A stretch of DNA of 64,000 nucleotides from Saxidomus purpurata (Eukaryota > Mollusca > Bivalvia > Venerida > Veneridae), in the NCBI GenBank assembly GCA_022818135.1, contig JAFMSR010000007.1:5759270-5823269 (forward strand), written 5' to 3'. The translations under genes were made by a program, and so were the position numbers. The notes under the pieces are model-generated. The model was not told the DNA's origin, searched no databases, and saw only the letters and a program-made list of their open reading frames with translations. Below are positions 37,256 to 50,044 of the stretch, in pieces (position 1 is the stretch's first letter; each line of letters opens with the position of its first letter).

Positions 37256-38490
37256 GTGTACATAATGTAATTACCTAGAATATTGTTTGAAAATATATAT
37301 ATTTTACATAGGACAATATACCTTGGTCTGACTTCCCAAGAAGACACGCTATTATATGACTAGTCTATAATCTTCTAAGAGATGAAAACATTAAATCGAG
37401 GGCCCTAAAATTTAACAATGTGTTTGTACATGTACACTGTAGTTGGGTATGTTTGTGATAGCAGTAAACAGAGGTGTATCAGAGGAAGAAAGTGCTCAAA
37501 AGGAACTCGTATTTTAGTTACTCATTCCATGTACATACAATTATTGTATTTTCTGATTATTAAGTTATCTGTGTATCCCTTTTTTACATGTCCTTATTAT
37601 CGATCGATCAATCAATCATTCGGTCTATTGATCCATTTATCAAGCCAGCCAGCCACCCACCCAAGCAACCAACCAAGCAACCAACCAACGCATCAGGTTT
37701 TGTAAGTAATAATACCCATTGCTTTGAGTTTAAAAGTTTTTCTTTTTCCTCAAAAGCAATATTTGTTTATTATTATCTAGTAGTACTATTATTTACATAA
37801 AAAGCACAACGCCCCGTAGGGGTTGCACCGTATTGCAGATTTTTGTTTATGGGCACTTGGTTTCAAATCCAAGAATATTTGTATTGTGTTTGTAGCATAC
37901 AGGTAAACACATGTAGACCCCTCCCCCCATGCAGCATCGATCAGTGTTGGAAAGCTTTTCATACTTTCATACATATGTTGTTATCTACATGAAATGAGTG
38001 AATGTAGTATAAAATTGTTTTACAGCAGCTGCATAGACGTTCATGAGCATTTGAAATTTAAAACAAACAGCATATTAACTATTATACCGTTGCAAAAAGC
38101 AGTTTCAACTACATTTATTTATAAAAATCTAACTTTACATAACAATTACATTACTATATAAGCTATTTTCAAGTTATACAACCACTCTGTTATTAGCGAC
38201 TTCATTTTCATTAGAACGAATTTTTTTAAACGAAATATATTTTTCATTTTTCATTAGAACGGTAAATTACATTTATTATCAATATTACTTATATGAATTA
38301 AATATATTATATGAAATATAACACCTGTTGTTATTTGTATCTAATTTATTCAGTTAGTTTAAACAGTATTTATTTCAATTTTGTGTATCATATACATACT
38401 TTCGATTGTCATATACATATACAGGATTGAGAAGTAAGTTGAAGCAATTTTTGTAATCTCTCTCCTGAAAATAGACATGACATAGTTACG
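37256..38490. other. No gene; degenerate tetranucleotide tract
   Basis: 37598-37695 is a degenerate series of (ATCA)n, (AGCC)n and (AACC)n. The rest is AT-rich without recognisable features. Confidence 0.6.
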
Positions 38491-38492
38491 TA

Positions 38493-39321
38493 TTATGCTG
38501 TGTTCTCACCGCCGATCAGATCAACTCGATCAAGCACGATCAAGCGATCGGGTACCGGTCTAGCTCGGTCTGCATGCGTGATCGGGGGTGGTCGGAGCGG
38601 TCTACCTTGGTCGGCATGGCTCGGGCTTCCTACCCGAATTTTTTTGACATGTCAAAAAAATTCGAGTAGCGATCGAGTAGATAAGCGGTCGAGAAGCGAT
38701 CGTATAGTGATCGAGTAGAAGATCTAGTTGATCGAGAATAAATCGTGTAACGATCTAGTTTGGTCGGGTATACATCTCTTACCCGATCTGTACACGATCA
38801 TCTCGACTTCTACTCGAGCATTATCCGATCGCAACCCGATCAACTCGACCTCTGTTCGATCTATTGTCCGGAATAACTAGACTACTACCCGACTGCTACA
38901 CGACCACACACGATCGCTTCCCGATAGTTATTCGACCATACACGAGTTCACGTGACCTAAACAATATATAGATGTAAACTTATTGTTGGTGTCTCTAAAC
39001 AATTCGATACACGACTATTCACGACTCGATTACGATCATTACGATCTGGTCGGGTGGAAATCTGGCAACGATCGAGCAGAGGTCCAGTTAGTCTAGTTGA
39101 GATCGTGTATGACTCGCGTATAGGTCTGGGTGATCGAGAAGAAGTCGGGATGTTGGTCGGGTTGTCGTCGAGAAGAAGTCGTAAAAAATCGTGTAGGGTC
39201 GACTTGAGGTCGTGTAGGAGTCGTGAATGTGCATTTAATCCAGCTTGGTCGGGCTTCATCGGGGAATTAATGTGATCGGGACGATCGAGTTGATCTGATC
39301 GGCGGTGAGAACATAGTATAA
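38493..39321. mobile_element. ~0.83-kb MITE with CGATC-rich interior
   Basis: Both ends read TTAT(G/A)CT(G/A)TGTTCTCACC, then GCCGATCAGATCAACTCG, inverted. The interior is full of 'gatcgag/ctcgatc' in both orientations and contains a perfect 30-bp palindrome at 38635-38664 centred on GACATGTC. No transposase. The open frames 38500-38718 and 38957-39346 are chance products of the repeat content. Confidence 0.85.
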
Positions 39322-39604
39322 GAGACAACATATTTATGGATTGCATTCGAAAACTGAAAAATGAAACAAAGAAAAACAGTGTTTTAGGATTGAGAATGTA
39401 TAATAAATTAAATTAAATTTAATCCAATACACATTATAGCGCCTCTCACTGGCTGAAACAAAGGCTGGTCGCATCTTGAATTAGGCTCTTATATACTGGG
39501 TTAAGAGAAGGCAAAAACAAAGAGAACAAAGAGAATAGGCAACAATAAAGAGAATAGGCAACACTAAAATAAGTACATTTAACATCAATAAAATTTACTG
39601 AGAG

Positions 39605-41150
39605 AAGCGTTTAGGTTTTGTCATGTATTCTTGGATTGCTTTATTTGTTGTTGTGCAAAGAAAGACCCCGAATGTCCCCGAACAGTAATGTCTCAATGGT
39701 AGGTTCCGTTAATGCTTGGACCTTGGCCAATAATGTTCGCATGTGACCTATATACCGAGGACATACAAATAGAAAGTGTGCGGTACTTTCAACTTCACCG
39801 CAATGGCATTGTGGATTTTCGATAATATTCTTGGTGAACAAATGTTCATTTAAAGAACTACAGTGTGTTCTCAATCTCGCATGTTGAATTCACGCTACTC
39901 TTTCTCCGGTGTAAAATTGCAAAGGCACGTGTTGAAGGTTACTATTAATAATTTTTTAAGGACAAAATTGACTCGGAATTTTTTATTTCTGCGGACAATT
40001 GGTTTCATTCGCGAATGGTTGAGTGTTACACTGTATATTTAGAAAATCATTTGAATTTCTTAGGTTATATCGTGTGACATCGTTAATTGTTTCTCAAATA
40101 AGTTGAGTTAGGTACAACGGTGTCAAGCCATTGTTCATTTTATAAAACAACGTCAGCTTATGTTTCTGACGTCTGATTTGGAGAGGTTCGAAGCAAGTTT
40201 CTTGATACAATTTAGCAATAGATACTAATTTAGTACAGCCACTAATTACTCTTAGAGCCTCTAACTGAATTTGTTCAAGTTTTTATTTATTTCATATTGG
40301 TTAATATTATCCCTCACGACATCCGCGTATTCAAGTTTTGGTCTAACAAAAGATGTATAAATTATTTCGAGAGATTTTCGATCAAGTACGAATTTGAGTT
40401 TATTCATTGCATTAACTCGATTCCATGCTTTCTGTTTTATGTATGTTACACGTTCATGCCACGAACAATTGTTAGAAAGGTGTATACCTAAATGTCTGTG
40501 ACTCTCTACTTCTTTAATTTTAGTATTGCACATACTTATTAGAGGATTGATAGGTTTATTAATTTTTCTTGATATCAGTATTGTTTCAGTTTTATTAGGG
40601 TTGAACGTAACTAACCATTTATTTGCCCAATTTTTTATTTTGTCAAGGTCATTATTTATAGTTTGAGATGCAATGATTGGGTCAGCAACAATAAGGTACT
40701 GAGACGTATCATCAGCAAACAAGCGGATTGTTGAACAAATATCTTTAATAATGTCATTTATGTAAATTACGAATAGCAGAGGTCCAAGAATGGAGCCTTG
40801 TGGTACGCCTGCTGAGATGGTTACCGTGTCAGAGAAAGTGCCAGAGTAGAATACTTTTTGTTTTCGATTGGATAGGAGATTTTCTGAGATGCCATTAGTT
40901 TGTAATTTGTATAGAAGACTCTTGTGCCATACACGGTCAAAGGCCTTTGATATATCACAGAAAACGGCTCTGACCTCTTTGCCTTCATCCAAGGCTTGAC
41001 AAAATGTATTATATATTGAAGTGAGTTGATTAACTGTAGTGTCAGTTTAGGAACAAAACCAGATTCAGTTGTAAGCACTAATTTACATCTTGACTCTTTG
41101 AAAAATCTATTCAGTGTGATTTTCATCTTTTCATTCAAAATTTCCTGTTT
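39605..41150 (-). pseudogene. Jockey/CR1-like LINE ORF2 remnant
   Basis: The minus frame 40992-40261 holds the reverse transcriptase core: AVFCDISKAFDRVWHKSLL (motif A), SAGVPQGSILGPLLFVIYIN (motif B), RLFADDT (motif C), then HLGIHLSNNCSWHERV and IYTSFVRPKLEYADVV. A frameshift separates it from ESGFVPK at about 41060. The tail after another break reads LRTHCSSLNEHLF and CHCGEVESTAHFLFVCPRY (39874-39641). Motif A's helix is followed directly by SENLLSNRKQKVF, so about eight residues usual before NRKQ appear missing. 5'-truncated near 41150; dead. Confidence 0.85.
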
Positions 41151-41224
41151 TACTGTATTTATTAAAGGGAAACTCCCTACAGCTAGCAGATTCTATTCTC
41201 CAAACAGAAATTATGTGTTCAGTG

Positions 41225-41475
41225 AAGGCAAAATGGAAAATAAATACTTCTTTAAAGAACAACTTATATCGAAAATGCTTCATTTTTCCGTAAATTATCA
41301 ACATAGGGGCCTTTTATAATAAATCGCTTTCCACCCAATTATTGTACAACAACAAAAACTTAACATAGAGTATTAAACGGTTTACGGTGGCTGCAGCGTA
41401 TTTTTAAACGCTGATTTTATCATGTTGACTTAATGATATATTTTTAACTTTTAGGTTAAGTTATAATACTCACAA
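41225..41475 (-). repeat. Dispersed repeat, inverted partner of 32036-32245
   Basis: Inverted copy of the repeat at 32.0 kb; it abuts the truncated 5' end of the LINE. Confidence 0.75.
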
Positions 41476-43882
41476 ATACTCTATTATCTATTAATTTAAG
41501 TAATCTAGTTTGACATCAGTTGAAGCAAGTGTCTCTTTAAGGAGTTTAGTTTGCGGACATGGTTTTAATTTACATATTTGTTCTTGAAGTTTGTGTACAT
41601 ATCATAGTTCATACATGTGGACAAAATACATGATAATAAAAGTTTTCACGAAGCTATTCATAGACTCGCGACCATGGCTAAAAATATTTTGAGATGAGCC
41701 CTTTCATGCTGCTAACCATCGCAGCGAAAGATTTTGGTCTTGGAGAAATAAAAGGAAAGGTACAAAAATCCCTTAAAATGTTTATATATCTTGTTATCTT
41801 CACGCTTAACAAATGTTTTTTTCGCTTTTTAGCTTCAATTAAGATATATTCATATAGATATATTGACACTGATTCACTGTTATATATTTTGTTGTATTAT
41901 TTTCCTTTTTTTGGTATGAGTAACCTCTCTTTGTATTAGTGCGCGCTTGTTTCTTTCTTTCAGGAATTCTCTATAGAACGTTCTTGTTTCTATGCCATAT
42001 AATTGTATTTCAAATCGCTCAAAACGTCTGTTATAATTCGAAAATTGTTATAATGTATTTTATCTCTTTTTCTCACCATTAACAGAATAATAATCTATTT
42101 TCATACCTATCTTGCCGCTAGCGTTATTTTTTCAATGATGTCCACGAGGCCCATGTTTGTCTCTCATTTAGATACAGAAACGACGTAATGAAAACGTCGG
42201 TCATAGTGACAGAATCTGAGAAAAAAACACAAAAAGGTTCTTAATGTACTGTTTTACTAAAATTACTATAACTTGTCGACTTCAGATTATTCAAACGTCT
42301 TTAAAGCCCCAGGAGCACTCTGCCTTTAGTGATATAGACAATATATGTACTGATATGATAGTGATAGAAGCAAGTTCTAGTTCTAGTTGTAATACTATGG
42401 CATGCTACACACGTACGTTTACTTGTATAGCAACCTGATTGGATAATTACCTGGGATATTAATTCAACTTAGAGATGAGTAATTCCGTCTTTTAAGGCTA
42501 AGTAAAATGTTGGTTAACAAGTAAAGGCGTGGTGCCGATAGACGAGTTGGTTTTATCCAGTCAGCTGTTAGCACGTGCATAGTTGGGAAGTGGATATTTA
42601 AGTAAGACCCCGCTGTGCAAGGAGTTGGTTAGTACATTTGAGTCTTGATTGTTGTATTTTGTTAGTATATATCGCGGCACAATTAAACAGTTATCAAACA
42701 GAAACAATGACTTCTTATTTTCACGGCTCAAACGACACGTAGTGTCACATAGCTACTCTGAAACAATATTGACGTATGCCTTTCTTTCGTATTGGAGTTC
42801 TGTCCTTCCGAAAGAATTGTCAGAAAGCGTTTCTTACTTTTTGCAATAGCATTGAAAAATACTGTGTTATATTTCTAACACGTACTCTGGTACAAATAAA
42901 GGTCAACGTCGCCAGTAAGACGTCTTTCTTGTAAAATAAAAGCTATCTGTAATGTAACATCTAATGTGCTGGGACTAAATTAGTGCACACATTTTTTTGT
43001 AAGTACTGTTAGCAATGACTATCTTTATTTCTGGAATGAATACGTAACGAGTGGTACTGTCTTCAGTCAGCAGATTGAGCTAACAATGAAAGAAGCAAGG
43101 AACCAGTATTAAGAAGTATTTAAGGGGACAGAATTAAGAAATTAAAAACAAAATCAGTTTTAAAAAATGGATTTGAAAGCCAAATCCAGTAATCAGTACC
43201 CGATGTGTGACCTTGTTACAGTACAACTACTCATCGTGGTCTGTTTAAAATTTACCTGAAGTGACTATGATAACCACAGACACAGGTCCTGTTCTGTTAC
43301 GCCTATATCAGCATTTTTCTTTTATAATGAAAGCAACGTTTTCTACTATTGTTAAGTTATTCTGTTGAAAAAATAATCAATCATTGTATTAAATTCTGTA
43401 ACGGGTTATTTTATGATTAGTTACTTTTTTAATTGTAACGTAGAATAGAATATTAAATTGATAAAAATACTTCAAAAGGGTAATAGAACTGGCCCAGTGA
43501 CTGTGGTAAAAATGACAATAAAGTGCACAAGCCCAACAGACCAAAGCATTCACACAAAACGCTCTTTTAAAACTGATGACGGTAGATGTCTTTACCCATA
43601 TTCTGCCAAACAGTCTTTGAGCAAGATAATATTTCAAAATGTAACCATTTTTCATTACATGAACTTCTAGTGTAAGTATACAACAATTTTATGGCATCAC
43701 AACCACAAGAAAAGAAACTGATATTGAACGAAAAATGAAAAAATGAAAAATAGAAATAGAAACATACACCCCATTCTCTAAGGGAAATGGTGCACTACCT
43801 TAAAACATTTCATTTTCTATGGAGATCACGTGTTTGCTACTACGACGCTGTAGTTACCATTAATTTGTTTTGTACATTTCAG
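41476..43882. other. No gene recognised
   Basis: Open frames up to 88 codons have no motifs. No clear repeat. Confidence 0.45.
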
Positions 43883-43938
43883 TCGCGCCTTCGGTACAGT
43901 GCTTTTAGGGTGAAGGAGTTATTAGCCCATGACGTTTG
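43883..43938 (+). CDS. Orphan exon candidate, 56 nt
   Basis: Bounded by an acceptor TTTTGTACATTTCAG and a strong donor G|GTAAGT. One frame is fully open (SRLRYSAFRVKELLAHDV). No family is recognised and no neighbouring exon could be linked; chance remains possible. Confidence 0.3.
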
Positions 43939-45302
43939 GTAAGTTATCTTATTGCATTTAATTCATGAATTAATTCCTTCGAATATAAATACAAACAATT
44001 AAATTGCAATGCATTTGGGTGATTTAAATTATTTTTGACTAATGTACCGAAAAAGAAATCAAATTTACTAAAACTGATAATGCCGTTTGTACACGTGATA
44101 AGAAATAAATATTACGATATTCTAAAATTAAATAACTAATGTTGATCATAGAATATTGTACCTTTGATAACTAAAATAATTTTTCATTATTGTGTATACA
44201 AAAACTTAGAAAACCAGTCTATTTAACGCTTTATCAAAGTAAGGTAATTTATTCTGTTTTGTTACTTGAAAAATGTAGTACGCTTATTGAAAGCAACTCT
44301 ATCATATTGACTATTCGAATACTGAAGTACTATCAACAATTCAAGAAAAAATATCAGTCTCAACCAATGATAAACGTATTACGTGACTATGCACTCACGT
44401 AATATTTTTTCTAGAAGGGGCATCAACACTGGGACGACAACGAAATTAATACTTGTTTTGTAAGACCTAAGAGGATGTTAATACACGCCATATGCAGGAC
44501 AACAACACAGTAATACATAATTATGTTATATTTTCTAGCATGTCAATTTGTTTATTACATGTTCTACGTGAATAAATGAGTTGCATATACATGTACAATA
44601 CGATATGTGATCCAAACAATTTATGATACACTGTAGTACTTGTAAATGTTTTACATAACAAAGATGTTGAAATTTTATATCAATAACCTAAATATGCCGG
44701 GGAGTCAGCATTGTTTTTAAATATAACAATGGTATCGTGCTATTAGACAATACATTAGTATCATGTTTTATTTGGGCAAAACATATTATATTAGTGTACC
44801 ATATAAACATCAAAGCGCTGTGAGCGCTGAAGGCCTGGGGGCTATAGGTTAACTCCCCGAAAAACAATTTTGACCTACGTGTTTTGCGCTGAACCTTTCC
44901 TAAAGCGCGGGTCGAAATGTGCAGAGGACGAAATTCAATATATGACACAGAATGAATGGTTCACAAATATATGGGTGGCAGGGAATGTTTTATTATAAAA
45001 CGTACGTTAAATGAACAATAATCTCATAATCAACATTATGAATTGTTTAAGCCAATAGAAATAATCCGATCTGCGCTTTGTACAACTTCAAGCGATATGA
45101 TCTGATGATGTGGATCGAAAATTATTGTGTACCAAGGACAAGACCTTGAAACAGAAATAAACAAAGCAATACCAGCAATGAATTCTAAATACAGTACTGT
45201 ACAATGTGTATAACAGAAAAAACCAAAAAAGATTCTGGGTTACCTTGTAGTCGTAATCGGTGAAACCGTTCACTGGGCCTTGACATTCAGCGTCCTCGAT
45301 AA
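43939..45302. other. No gene recognised
   Basis: AT-rich; no supported feature. Confidence 0.4.
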
Positions 45303-45323
45303 ATGGCGGGTGATTTTGATCGC
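45303..45323 (+). CDS. Possible first coding exon (7 codons)
   Basis: GATAAATGGCG gives a reasonable start context. The frame MAGDFDR runs straight into a strong donor CGC|GTGAGT. Any next exon would lie downstream, perhaps in or past the gap at 46078. Weak on its own. Confidence 0.25.
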
Positions 45324-46077
45324 GTGAGTTCCTTCTCGGGAATGTACGTAAATTATATCTTTTTTTTAGAGAATTTTATTTTTAAAGTAAATATATATGT
45401 AATCGTTCGTAAATAACAAAGTTGTCAATGAAATAACATCGGAAATTTGAAAATCAAACTACAAACTCTTATATCGAGCTCCGTACGTTTCCGTAAATTT
45501 CCGAAAATATCCGTACTTTTCCGTGATATTCGTATGATTATCTTCCGTAATCAGCTAACAGCGCATTAACTTCTAAAACAGAAAAAAATGTGTAATGCAG
45601 CCCGTAAGCTATATACCTTCCAGCAATCGTTTGAAGTTGTATGTTCTCTTTTTATTGTAATATGTTCGTATCATATGCGACATTCAAACAGAAGATTGAT
45701 CTGGTCTGTCTTGCACTACTTTCGCATAGCGCATGTTTACAGTTGTTATTCGCACATAGCACAGTTAAATTTCTTGCAGTGTTTGAAATGTGGTATGCTA
45801 AGGCCAAAAATGTAATTGCAATACGACAAACTATGAAAATAGTCAGCCTGTTTGACAAAGGCATCGTGTATCTGTTCTCATGATATATCAGATACAGAAA
45901 AGCTTTTCTTACATATCGTATCGGCATTTCAAGTGATTTTGCCGATGCCGGAAAAACCGGTCTGGCACCCCTCCTATGCAAGACGACTCTCTTGAATTAC
46001 GTATGACGTAACGCTATAAACATTGTGACGTCACGTTCCGAAACCCTACGTCGAAATATCGTTTGTTCTATATAACA
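45324..46077. other. No gene recognised
   Basis: Contains loose 'tccgta.tttccg' repeats at 45480-45530. Nothing else identified before the gap. Confidence 0.4.
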
Positions 46078-46577
46078 NNNNNNNNNNNNNNNNNNNNNNN
46101 NNNNNNNNNNNNNNNNNNNNNNNNNNNNNNNNNNNNNNNNNNNNNNNNNNNNNNNNNNNNNNNNNNNNNNNNNNNNNNNNNNNNNNNNNNNNNNNNNNNN
46201 NNNNNNNNNNNNNNNNNNNNNNNNNNNNNNNNNNNNNNNNNNNNNNNNNNNNNNNNNNNNNNNNNNNNNNNNNNNNNNNNNNNNNNNNNNNNNNNNNNNN
46301 NNNNNNNNNNNNNNNNNNNNNNNNNNNNNNNNNNNNNNNNNNNNNNNNNNNNNNNNNNNNNNNNNNNNNNNNNNNNNNNNNNNNNNNNNNNNNNNNNNNN
46401 NNNNNNNNNNNNNNNNNNNNNNNNNNNNNNNNNNNNNNNNNNNNNNNNNNNNNNNNNNNNNNNNNNNNNNNNNNNNNNNNNNNNNNNNNNNNNNNNNNNN
46501 NNNNNNNNNNNNNNNNNNNNNNNNNNNNNNNNNNNNNNNNNNNNNNNNNNNNNNNNNNNNNNNNNNNNNNNNNNNNN
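46078..46577. other. Assembly gap (500 N)
   Basis: Exactly 500 N, a conventional placeholder for a gap of unknown size. Frames reported across it are meaningless. Confidence 1.
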
Positions 46578-46624
46578 CACACAATTCTTAGAACCAAATA
46601 GCTAAGCGCTATGTCTTAAAGTTC

Positions 46625-46960
46625 CTAACAAGCTACACCCGGGTAGGAGTTATGCATGATTTGGACAAACTTGGTAGAGGACAACTACAAAATGCAATGG
46701 ATCAAAGATTTAAGCTATAGGACTTTTGGTTTCTAACTGGGGGCCAATATTGACCCCATAGGATTGGAATCTACTTCATAATTTGCATAATGCGGTCACA
46801 TCAAAGGCCTTGTGGATTCTGAAAATAATATTTTTCTCACATATGTCTACTAATTTTGATCCCAGGTTTGAAGAAAGTTGGTAGAGGACTATTACACAAT
46901 GCTACAAGACAAATATCTAAGCTCTGGTATCATATTATGACATTTATACAGAAATTCCAT
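46625..46960 (+). repeat. Dispersed bivalve repeat ('cttggtagaggac' family)
   Basis: Two approximate units with 'cttggtagagga', 'acaatgc', 'atttaagct' near 46670 and 46875; related to 14340-14530. Confidence 0.7.
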
Positions 46961-47767
46961 ATTACATCATATTTTCATATAGGATATAGGAGAGAAAAAA
47001 CAGGTTTTCGACAAACACTTATTTTTGCCACTTAGAAAGTAATTACTTGCACACAATCTCTAATATGGAAAGGTAACGCATTACAGTAAGTATGTTATTA
47101 AATTCCATTTCAAATAACATTGTATCAATTGTATTTCTGACTTCAATGGTCATTTTTAAAGGAAATTTTAAAGATCGAAGACTTGGTAGATTTAGGATCT
47201 GTGAAGGACTATGATTCCGAAGTATTTTACTACTATAACTAACACTATTTTTAAGTAGTTTGTTTGAAATTTCTCCATTTAAAAATGGTTTCAGGGGCTG
47301 AACGTAAATTACAAATAGATAGATATATTTTATAGATATATTTTATTTCGATCCAGAAGGTCTGAGACCCATGTGGCATACAAATGCATATAAACAAATA
47401 TGGCGCAACAAATCATACTGCTGTTTCAATTACAATAAGTAAATATTAACAATTATAATGGTAACATTTTAAAGACTCACAATTTTATATCTATAATTTC
47501 ATGTATGCTAGTTCAATTTATGTAATGGGAATGTATTTATAGTCTGAAAGCGTGCATTTAAACATATTGATAGATATTAAATGATTATCAAAGGCCCAAA
47601 GTAAGAAAAATACCTTTTTTTATTATTTGTGGATACCATCGCAGTACAAGGACAGTCATTTAAAACAAATGTAACAATTTTGGAGGAGGCAATTCCATTG
47701 CACATTTTCAATATTGCGCTAACCTTATGAGTCTTTAAATAACATATTAATATTATTTTGATTATTC
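46961..47767. other. No gene recognised
   Basis: AT-rich, nothing supported. Confidence 0.4.
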
Positions 47768-47840
47768 ACTACCATTGTCAGTTATGGTAATTAATGCATG
47801 TGATACACATGCATTAATTACCATAACTGACAATGGTAGT
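47768..47840. repeat. Perfect hairpin, 35-bp arms, 3-nt loop
   Basis: Arms 47768-47802 and 47806-47840 are identical reverse complements (35 of 35) around ATA. The arm begins ACTACCATTGTCAGTTATGG. Confidence 0.98.
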
Positions 47841-48285
47841 TCTATACCTCGTGACATGTTACGACAATTTTACGGATAAGGTTAAATAAAATATATTTGT
47901 TAACCTTTATTATTCGAAATACAATATAGTATTATCGATACTAATATCCAAATATTAGACCTCTAGCGAAATCGAAATACCGAAATCGTATTTGGAGTTA
48001 ATGCAAGTAAAATCATATGCTTTATTATTTCCAATATATGACTTGTCTTGCTGTAAGCAATATTAGCAAGAACAAGAATTGGAAAGTGGCAATATATATT
48101 GCTGTTCTATGGTGGTCATTTATATTTAATCTTTGTAGAAGGTATAGAACGTTTAACATTATACAACATTCTTCACAAAACTATAAATACCTATCTAATA
48201 TATAACTCATGTGTCTTAAGTGTAAATACTTTTTCTGTATAAACACTTAGATTTGTAAAAAAAAAAAAAATATTTTCAGTAATCA
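47841..48285. other. No gene recognised
   Basis: AT-rich; a 13-base A-run near 48260 precedes the LINE remnant on its 3' side. Confidence 0.4.
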
Positions 48286-49500
48286 TTAATTCAACAAATT
48301 TATACATATTAGGACGATTCCAGCAATGTCTCGGAATAAATTTTCTTTCAAATCAGTATACAGATTACATTCTAATATAAAGTGATATTCATCTTCTAGA
48401 TTATTACATGAGACGTTTAAGGGTGTACTTACTGGTTTTGTCCATCTACCAGTTTCAATCAATAGTCTGTGTGATGACATACGTAAATGGGATAAAACTA
48501 CACGAAGCTTTTTAATTGTGACGATGTCTTAATAAGGCTGAAATCTATGGTTTGAAATATTTCTATAGAATAAAGCTCTGCTTGAATCGTTCAGCCTGCC
48601 TGACCAGTTTTGTAAGAATTGGTCTTTTATTCTCTGTTTAACAGTAATTAGAAATAAGTCAAAATTGCCAACGTTTTGAAAAAGGCAGGCTTCATGAAAC
48701 CCAAGAGTACATAATAAATCTCTTAATAACGAACACCAGTTTTTCCTGTTAGGATAATCTATTGTATCTTGCATTAACATTGTATAAACTTTTCTTATAT
48801 ATTTGTTTTCATTTGTCTGTAAAACTTTTGTCCAAAATTTGATAATATTGAAAAAAACCTACTATTCTGTAGTGGCATTCTGCCTAACTCGCCGTACACG
48901 AAATCACTTTGAGTCGTTTTCTTCACTCCTAATAAACGTTTGCAAAACTGTGTGTGTAAGCGTTCTATAGAATTTCCTTGGCTAAACCCCCATACTTCGC
49001 TACCATAATTTAGGATCGGTAAAATTAATTTATCGAACAGCTCTAACCTATGTCAGATAGATATATCAGTGAACTTGTGTAAGTATTGCTGCATTTTAAA
49101 TATGGCTTTGAGTGCTTGTCCAGCTATTGTACTTTGAGCTTCTGTAAATGAACCACCTATGGTAAAAACTATACCAAGATATACAAATTTGTTTACGATT
49201 TCAACAATATTACCATCGTAGAAAAAGTTAATGTTTTCCGGTAAACGGCCCCCTTTTCTGAATATCATAACCTTTGTTTTAGAAGTGTTTACGACTAATT
49301 TCCATTTATTACAATAATCCAATAACATGTCCAGACTAGCTTGTAGTTCATCGCTACTGTTTGCAAATATGACTATGTCGTCAGCATACAATATTAAAAA
49401 ACTTTGAACATATTGACATCTATACCCTCAAAACCATTTTTAATATACATATCTTCGATGTCATTGATGTACATTACAAAAATATGATTATTAGACAAAT
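48286..49500 (-). pseudogene. LINE ORF2 remnant with YADD motif
   Basis: In minus order: VMYINDIEDMY (about 49480), frame break, then MYADDIVIFANSSDELQASL with WKLVVNTSKTKVMIF and NKFVYLGIVFTIGGSF (49391-49053). Next come NWCSLLRDLLCTLGFHEA and VKQRIKDQFLQNWSGRLND (48780-48529), and SSHRLLIETGRW with EDEYHFILECNLY (48480-48286). This is a near-complete C-terminal half, broken by several frameshifts and stops. The YADD motif and terminal E-DEYHF box distinguish it from the FADDT-type copies at 40 and 51 kb. Confidence 0.85.
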
Positions 49501-49960
49501 TCAAAAGTTGGAGGTAAATTTTTTGAGATTTATACACAAGAAAGGCAGCGTGATAGTTACATCTCTGTGGAAAAGAAATCCATTGAAGCTCTTGTAGCAT
49601 TTGTACAGAGCCATGGCAACAAGAATTTTGCATGGAATGGAATTCTTTGAAATGCTTTGGTAGAGCTTCATGGAACGAACAACTTTGTCGAGTTTCAGCA
49701 ACATTGCCCATAAGGTTTCATAGTGTAGTTTGACGTGCGACCTACGGTGATTGGTCACAAAAAATCACTCTGACACTTTTTCCAGTCATTAAAAAAAACA
49801 AATATAGAACTCTTTAGATGTTAGCTCGATAATTATTTCTTGATATCAAAATTAAACGAGATCTTTTCTGCTATCAAAAGAGCTAAGCCCAAACAAAAGG
49901 TGTGAAGTGGAGTGAAGTGAAGGCAAAGCAAATCACAAAGTACAAAGTACAAAGTACAAA
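49501..49960. other. No firm feature
   Basis: Minus frame 49758-49501 continues open next to the LINE remnant but shows no RT motif; it may be an unrecognised part of it. Confidence 0.3.
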
Positions 49961-50042
49961 ATAAGGTAAGGTAAGGTAAGGTAAGGTAAGGTAAGGTAAG
50001 GTAAGTTAAGTTAAGGTCAAGTCAAGTCAAGTCAAGTCAAGC
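49939..50042 (+). repeat. Pentanucleotide arrays (AAAGTAC, GTAAG, TTAAG, GTCAA)
   Basis: About three 'tacaaag' units, then eight GTAAG units (49966-50005), two TTAAG, and five GTCAA units. Confidence 0.95.
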
Positions 50043-50044
50043 AA

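Noticed and set aside
38500..39346. Frames of 72-129 codons in the CGATC-rich element
   Set aside because: Open only because the repeated motif lacks stops; both strands are open and the element is non-coding by structure.
45997..46605. Frames of 170-195 codons across 46.0-46.6 kb
   Set aside because: They consist of the N gap.
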